Assembly: GCF_043555935.1 (NCBI RefSeq)
Contig: NZ_JBIGIB010000002.1
Coordinates: forward strand, 248,001-312,000
Reading direction: 5' to 3'
Length of the DNA: 64,000 nucleotides
From: Pelomonas baiyunensis
Lineage (GTDB): Bacteria > Pseudomonadota > Gammaproteobacteria > Burkholderiales > Burkholderiaceae_C
Shown: positions 61,438 to 64,000 of the stretch, one piece after another
How positions within the stretch are numbered: the first letter of the stretch is position 1
Layout of the letters: the number at the start of each line of letters is the position of its first letter
The notes under the pieces: model-generated
What the model saw: the letters and a program-made list of their open reading frames with translations, nothing else
What the model was told of the DNA's origin: nothing
Databases searched by the model: none
Position numbers and translations under genes: made by a program

Positions 61438-63672
61438 ATGAACGCACGCATTCCTTCGGGCGCCGAGACCACGGGCCTGGACCGCCGCCAATTCCTGGGC
61501 ACCGGCGTGGGCCTCACGCTCGGCCTGGTGCTGGGGGGCAAGGCCGAAGCCGCCACGGCGACCGCCGTCAACGCCTGGCTCACGATCGCCAGCGACGGCA
61601 GCATCACGCTGGCCAGCGGCGCATCGGACATGGGCCAGGGCTCGTTCTCTGGCCTGGCGCAAATCCTGTGTGAAGACCTGATGGTGGACCCGACGCAGAT
61701 CCGCGTCGTGCCGGCAGCGCCCTCGCTGGCCGTGCCGGCGCCGGTCGGCGTGGCCATCAACACCGTGGGCTCCAGCGTCACGCGCAACAACTTCTGGCGC
61801 CTGCGCGACGCCGGTGCCATTGCGCGGGAAATGCTCGTCAGCGCGGCCATGGTGGAGTTGGGCGATGCCACGCGCACCAACTACGCCGTGGCCAACGCCG
61901 TCGTCACGCACCTGCCCACCGGGCGCGCCCTGGCCTATGGGCAGCTGGCCGCGCGTGCCGCCACGCTGCCGGTGCCGGCCTCGGCCCCGCTGGTGCCGGA
62001 CGCGCAGCTGCGCTGCATCGGCAAATCGCTGCCGCGCAGCGACATCCCGGCGAAGGTGGATGGCAGCACGGTGTATGGCATTGACGTGCGCCGGCCCGGC
62101 ATGGTGTATGCCGCCATCCGGCACTGCCCCAGCTTTGGCGGGGTGCTGGCCGCCACGCCGACGCTGCCCAGCGGCGCGCAGGCCGTGGTGCCGGTGAAGG
62201 TGGCGCCCGGCACGGCGCGCGGCCTGGAGGCCGTGGGCAACGTGAACGCCGTGGCTGTAGTGGGCGCCACCACCTGGGATGCCTGGCAGGCCGCCAAGCG
62301 ACTGAGCCTGAAATGGACCCTGCCGGCCAACGCGGCGGCGCTGAACAGCGCGCAGTTCATGGCCGATGCCCAGGCGCTGATGGACACCGCGCCGCCCTAC
62401 GTGGTGGGCGGCAACAACCCGCCCGGCACCGCCTACACGGTGGAGCGCAGCGGCACGCCCGAGGCCGCCATCGCGGCGGCGGACGTGAAGCTGGAAGCAA
62501 CGTACAGCCTGCCCTACGTGTCGCACGCCTGCATGGAGGTGCTGAACTGCACCGTGGACTTTCAAGCGGGCGTGAGCTGCGAGGTGTGGGCGCCCACGCA
62601 GTCGGCCAAATCGGCGCTGACGCTGGTGATGGCGCTGACCGGCATGACGGCCGCCCAGGTCACCATCCACGTCACCGCGCTGGGCGGCGGCCTGGGCCGC
62701 AAGGCCGAGCTGGACTTCATTTCTCAGGCCGTGCAGGTGGCCATGGTCGTGAAGAAGCCGGTGAAGCTGATGTGGCCGCGCGAAGAAGACTTCACCCACG
62801 ACCAGTACCGCCCCATGGCCCTGGTGCGGGCGCGTGCCGGGCTGAATAAGGCCGGGCAGGTGGTGGGCTGGACCTACCGCAACGTGTCGCCGTCCATCCT
62901 CGGGCAGCGGGGCGTGCCGCTGCCCGCCACCGGCGACAGCCAAGGCTACGAAGCGTCTCAGGGTCTGCCGTACGACTTCGGTTCGCGGCTCACCGAATGG
63001 GTCAGCCACACCTCGGGCATTCCGGTGGGGTTCTGGCGCTCGGTGGGGGCGTCCATCAACACCTTTGCGGTGGAATCGATGGTGGACGAGATGGCGCTGG
63101 CTGTGGGGCTCGACCCCTACCAGTACCGCCGCTCGCGCCTTACCAATGCGCGCTGGCTGGCCGTGCTGGACGCCGCCGCGCAAGCCGCCGGGTGGGGCAC
63201 GGCGCCGCCCGCTGGGCGAGCCCGCGGCATCGCCATCGGCTCGGCCTTCAACAGCATCGTGGCGCAGGTGGTGGAGGTGAGCGCCACCACGGGCGGCCCC
63301 AAGGTCACCCGTGTGTGGCTGGCCATCGACTGCGGCTGGGTGGTGAATCCCAACTCGGTCGAAGCGCAGATGATTGGCGGCGTGGTGCACGGCCTGAATT
63401 CCGCGCTCTACGGCAAGCAGACCTTCGTCAACGGCGCCGCGCAGGGGCGCAACTTCAACACCAACCGCATGATGCGGCTCAACGAAATGCCGCAGGTGGT
63501 GGTGAAGCTCATGCCCCAACCCGCCGTGCTGGACCGCACCGCCGTGATGGGCGGCGTCGGCGAACTGGGCGTGCCCACGCTGGCCCCCGCGCTGGCCAAT
63601 GCCTGGGCCAGGCTCAGCGGCAAGCGCGTGCGGGCGCTGCCGTTCTACCCGAACGCGACGATGAGCGACTGA
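61438..63672 (+). CDS. iorB: Molybdopterin cytosine dinucleotide-type hydroxylase, large subunit
   Basis: A 744-residue catalytic subunit resembling isoquinoline 1-oxidoreductase beta (xanthine dehydrogenase family). A Tat signal (DRRQFLGTGVGLTLGLVLGG) exports it with the small subunit. The catalytic-type motifs GGGLGRKAELDF near residue 415 and a late GVGELGVPTLAPALANA with the conserved Glu are seen. It hydroxylates a carbon next to nitrogen or an aldehyde; the actual substrate is unknown. AAGGAG lies before ATG 61438. No third (FAD) subunit is present, typical of this subgroup. Confidence 0.9.
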   Translation: MNARIPSGAETTGLDRRQFLGTGVGLTLGLVLGGKAEAATATAVNAWLTIASDGSITLASGASDMGQGSFSGLAQILCEDLMVDPTQIRVVPAAPSLAVPAPVGVAINTVGSSVTRNNFWRLRDAGAIAREMLVSAAMVELGDATRTNYAVANAVVTHLPTGRALAYGQLAARAATLPVPASAPLVPDAQLRCIGKSLPRSDIPAKVDGSTVYGIDVRRPGMVYAAIRHCPSFGGVLAATPTLPSGAQAVVPVKVAPGTARGLEAVGNVNAVAVVGATTWDAWQAAKRLSLKWTLPANAAALNSAQFMADAQALMDTAPPYVVGGNNPPGTAYTVERSGTPEAAIAAADVKLEATYSLPYVSHACMEVLNCTVDFQAGVSCEVWAPTQSAKSALTLVMALTGMTAAQVTIHVTALGGGLGRKAELDFISQAVQVAMVVKKPVKLMWPREEDFTHDQYRPMALVRARAGLNKAGQVVGWTYRNVSPSILGQRGVPLPATGDSQGYEASQGLPYDFGSRLTEWVSHTSGIPVGFWRSVGASINTFAVESMVDEMALAVGLDPYQYRRSRLTNARWLAVLDAAAQAAGWGTAPPAGRARGIAIGSAFNSIVAQVVEVSATTGGPKVTRVWLAIDCGWVVNPNSVEAQMIGGVVHGLNSALYGKQTFVNGAAQGRNFNTNRMMRLNEMPQVVVKLMPQPAVLDRTAVMGGVGELGVPTLAPALANAWARLSGKRVRALPFYPNATMSD

Positions 63673-63697
63673 GCACCGCAGCCTGGGCGGCGCCGCG

Positions 63698-64000
63698 TCA
63701 GGCGTCGTCCAGCAAGGCCGCCAGCGCCGCTGCATCCAGCGGTGTGGCCTGGCCGTCGCCTTCCAGCATGCCCTCGGCCAGGCCGCGCTTGTCGCGGTGC
63801 AGGTCGAGGATGCGTTCCTCCACCGAGCCCGCCGTCACCAGCCGGTAGACGGTGACCGGCCGCTGCTGGCCCATGCGGTGGGCGCGGCCGCTGGCTTGGT
63901 CTTCGGCGGCGGGGTTCCACCAAGGGTCGACGATGAGCACGTAGTCGGCCGCGGTCAGGTTCAGGCCGAAGCCGCCGGCCTTCAGGCTGATGAGGAACAC
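63698..64000 (-). CDS. SNF2-family helicase, C-terminal end only
   Basis: The last 100 residues of a Swi2/Snf2 (HepA/RapA-like) ATPase; the start lies beyond base 64000. Helicase motif V is FLISLKAGGFGLNLT and motif VI is QASGRAHRMGQQRPVTVYRL, with arginine fingers. It ends convergently with the hydroxylase gene, 26 bases apart. Its N-terminal domains cannot be seen. Confidence 0.92.
   Translation of the reverse strand: MFLISLKAGGFGLNLTAADYVLIVDPWWNPAAEDQASGRAHRMGQQRPVTVYRLVTAGSVEERILDLHRDKRGLAEGMLEGDGQATPLDAAALAALLDDA

Overview
The window is a high-GC bacterial chromosome segment, most likely from a betaproteobacterium of the order Burkholderiales (Leptothrix/Rubrivivax/Roseateles-like). 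Supporting this are the housekeeping set (BamC, L16 arginine hydroxylase, ParE/ParC, MnmC, quinone-dependent PyrD), the neighbouring DUF6502 and DUF5666 genes, a BMP-type nucleoside importer beside salvage enzymes, and three PEP-CTERM proteins, which imply an exosortase elsewhere in the genome. Genus is inference. I see no rRNA, tRNA, CRISPR array, insertion sequence, integrase or prophage gene. Coding density is very high and many stop/start codons overlap, so most genes sit in translationally coupled operons.

Layout. 1-5.1 kb: partial chemoreceptor, Spx/ArsC-like protein, ammonium channel, riboflavin synthase, CorA. 5.2-13.4 kb: two-gene ABC exporter, secreted M28 peptidase, acyltransferase-3, a lone M35-prodomain-like secreted protein beside a true M35 metalloprotease, MATE pump. 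13.5-24.1 kb: one long operon joining nucleoside import (BMP protein, small membrane protein, double ATPase, two permeases) to salvage (cdd, purine nucleoside phosphorylase, deoC, deoA), then trmB, coaBC and dut. 24.2-33.1 kb: slyD, roxA plus partner, small lipoprotein, dapA-bamC-MBL hydrolase, MFS transporter-microprotein-methyltransferase, and an amidohydrolase with a lysine-rich tail.

33.2-43.7 kb: parE-GNAT-lytic transglycosylase-parC, a PEP-CTERM protein, pyrD, a LysR/EamA divergent pair and DAHP synthase. 43.8-47.1 kb: a polysaccharide operon of two PEP-CTERM proteins and a GH16 beta-glucanase behind a double LacI-type operator. 47.1-53.4 kb: rpiA, a membrane protein, tandem M4 thermolysin-like protease paralogues, and a chemoreceptor without a periplasmic sensor. 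53.6-58.8 kb: coupled Rossmann protein, beta-CASP nuclease, DUF4010 protein and mnmC. 58.8-64 kb: DUF5666 Tat lipoprotein and DUF6502 putative regulator, divergent across a 21-bp palindrome from a molybdenum hydroxylase pair; then the end of an SNF2-type helicase gene.

Functionally this looks like a free-living heterotroph that degrades polymers outside the cell (three secreted metalloproteases, an aminopeptidase-like M28 enzyme, a beta-glucanase), salvages nucleosides and is chemotactic. The observations most worth follow-up are the orphan M35 prodomain, the 41-residue microprotein, the operator-controlled glucanase/PEP-CTERM operon, and the DUF6502/palindrome/hydroxylase arrangement.
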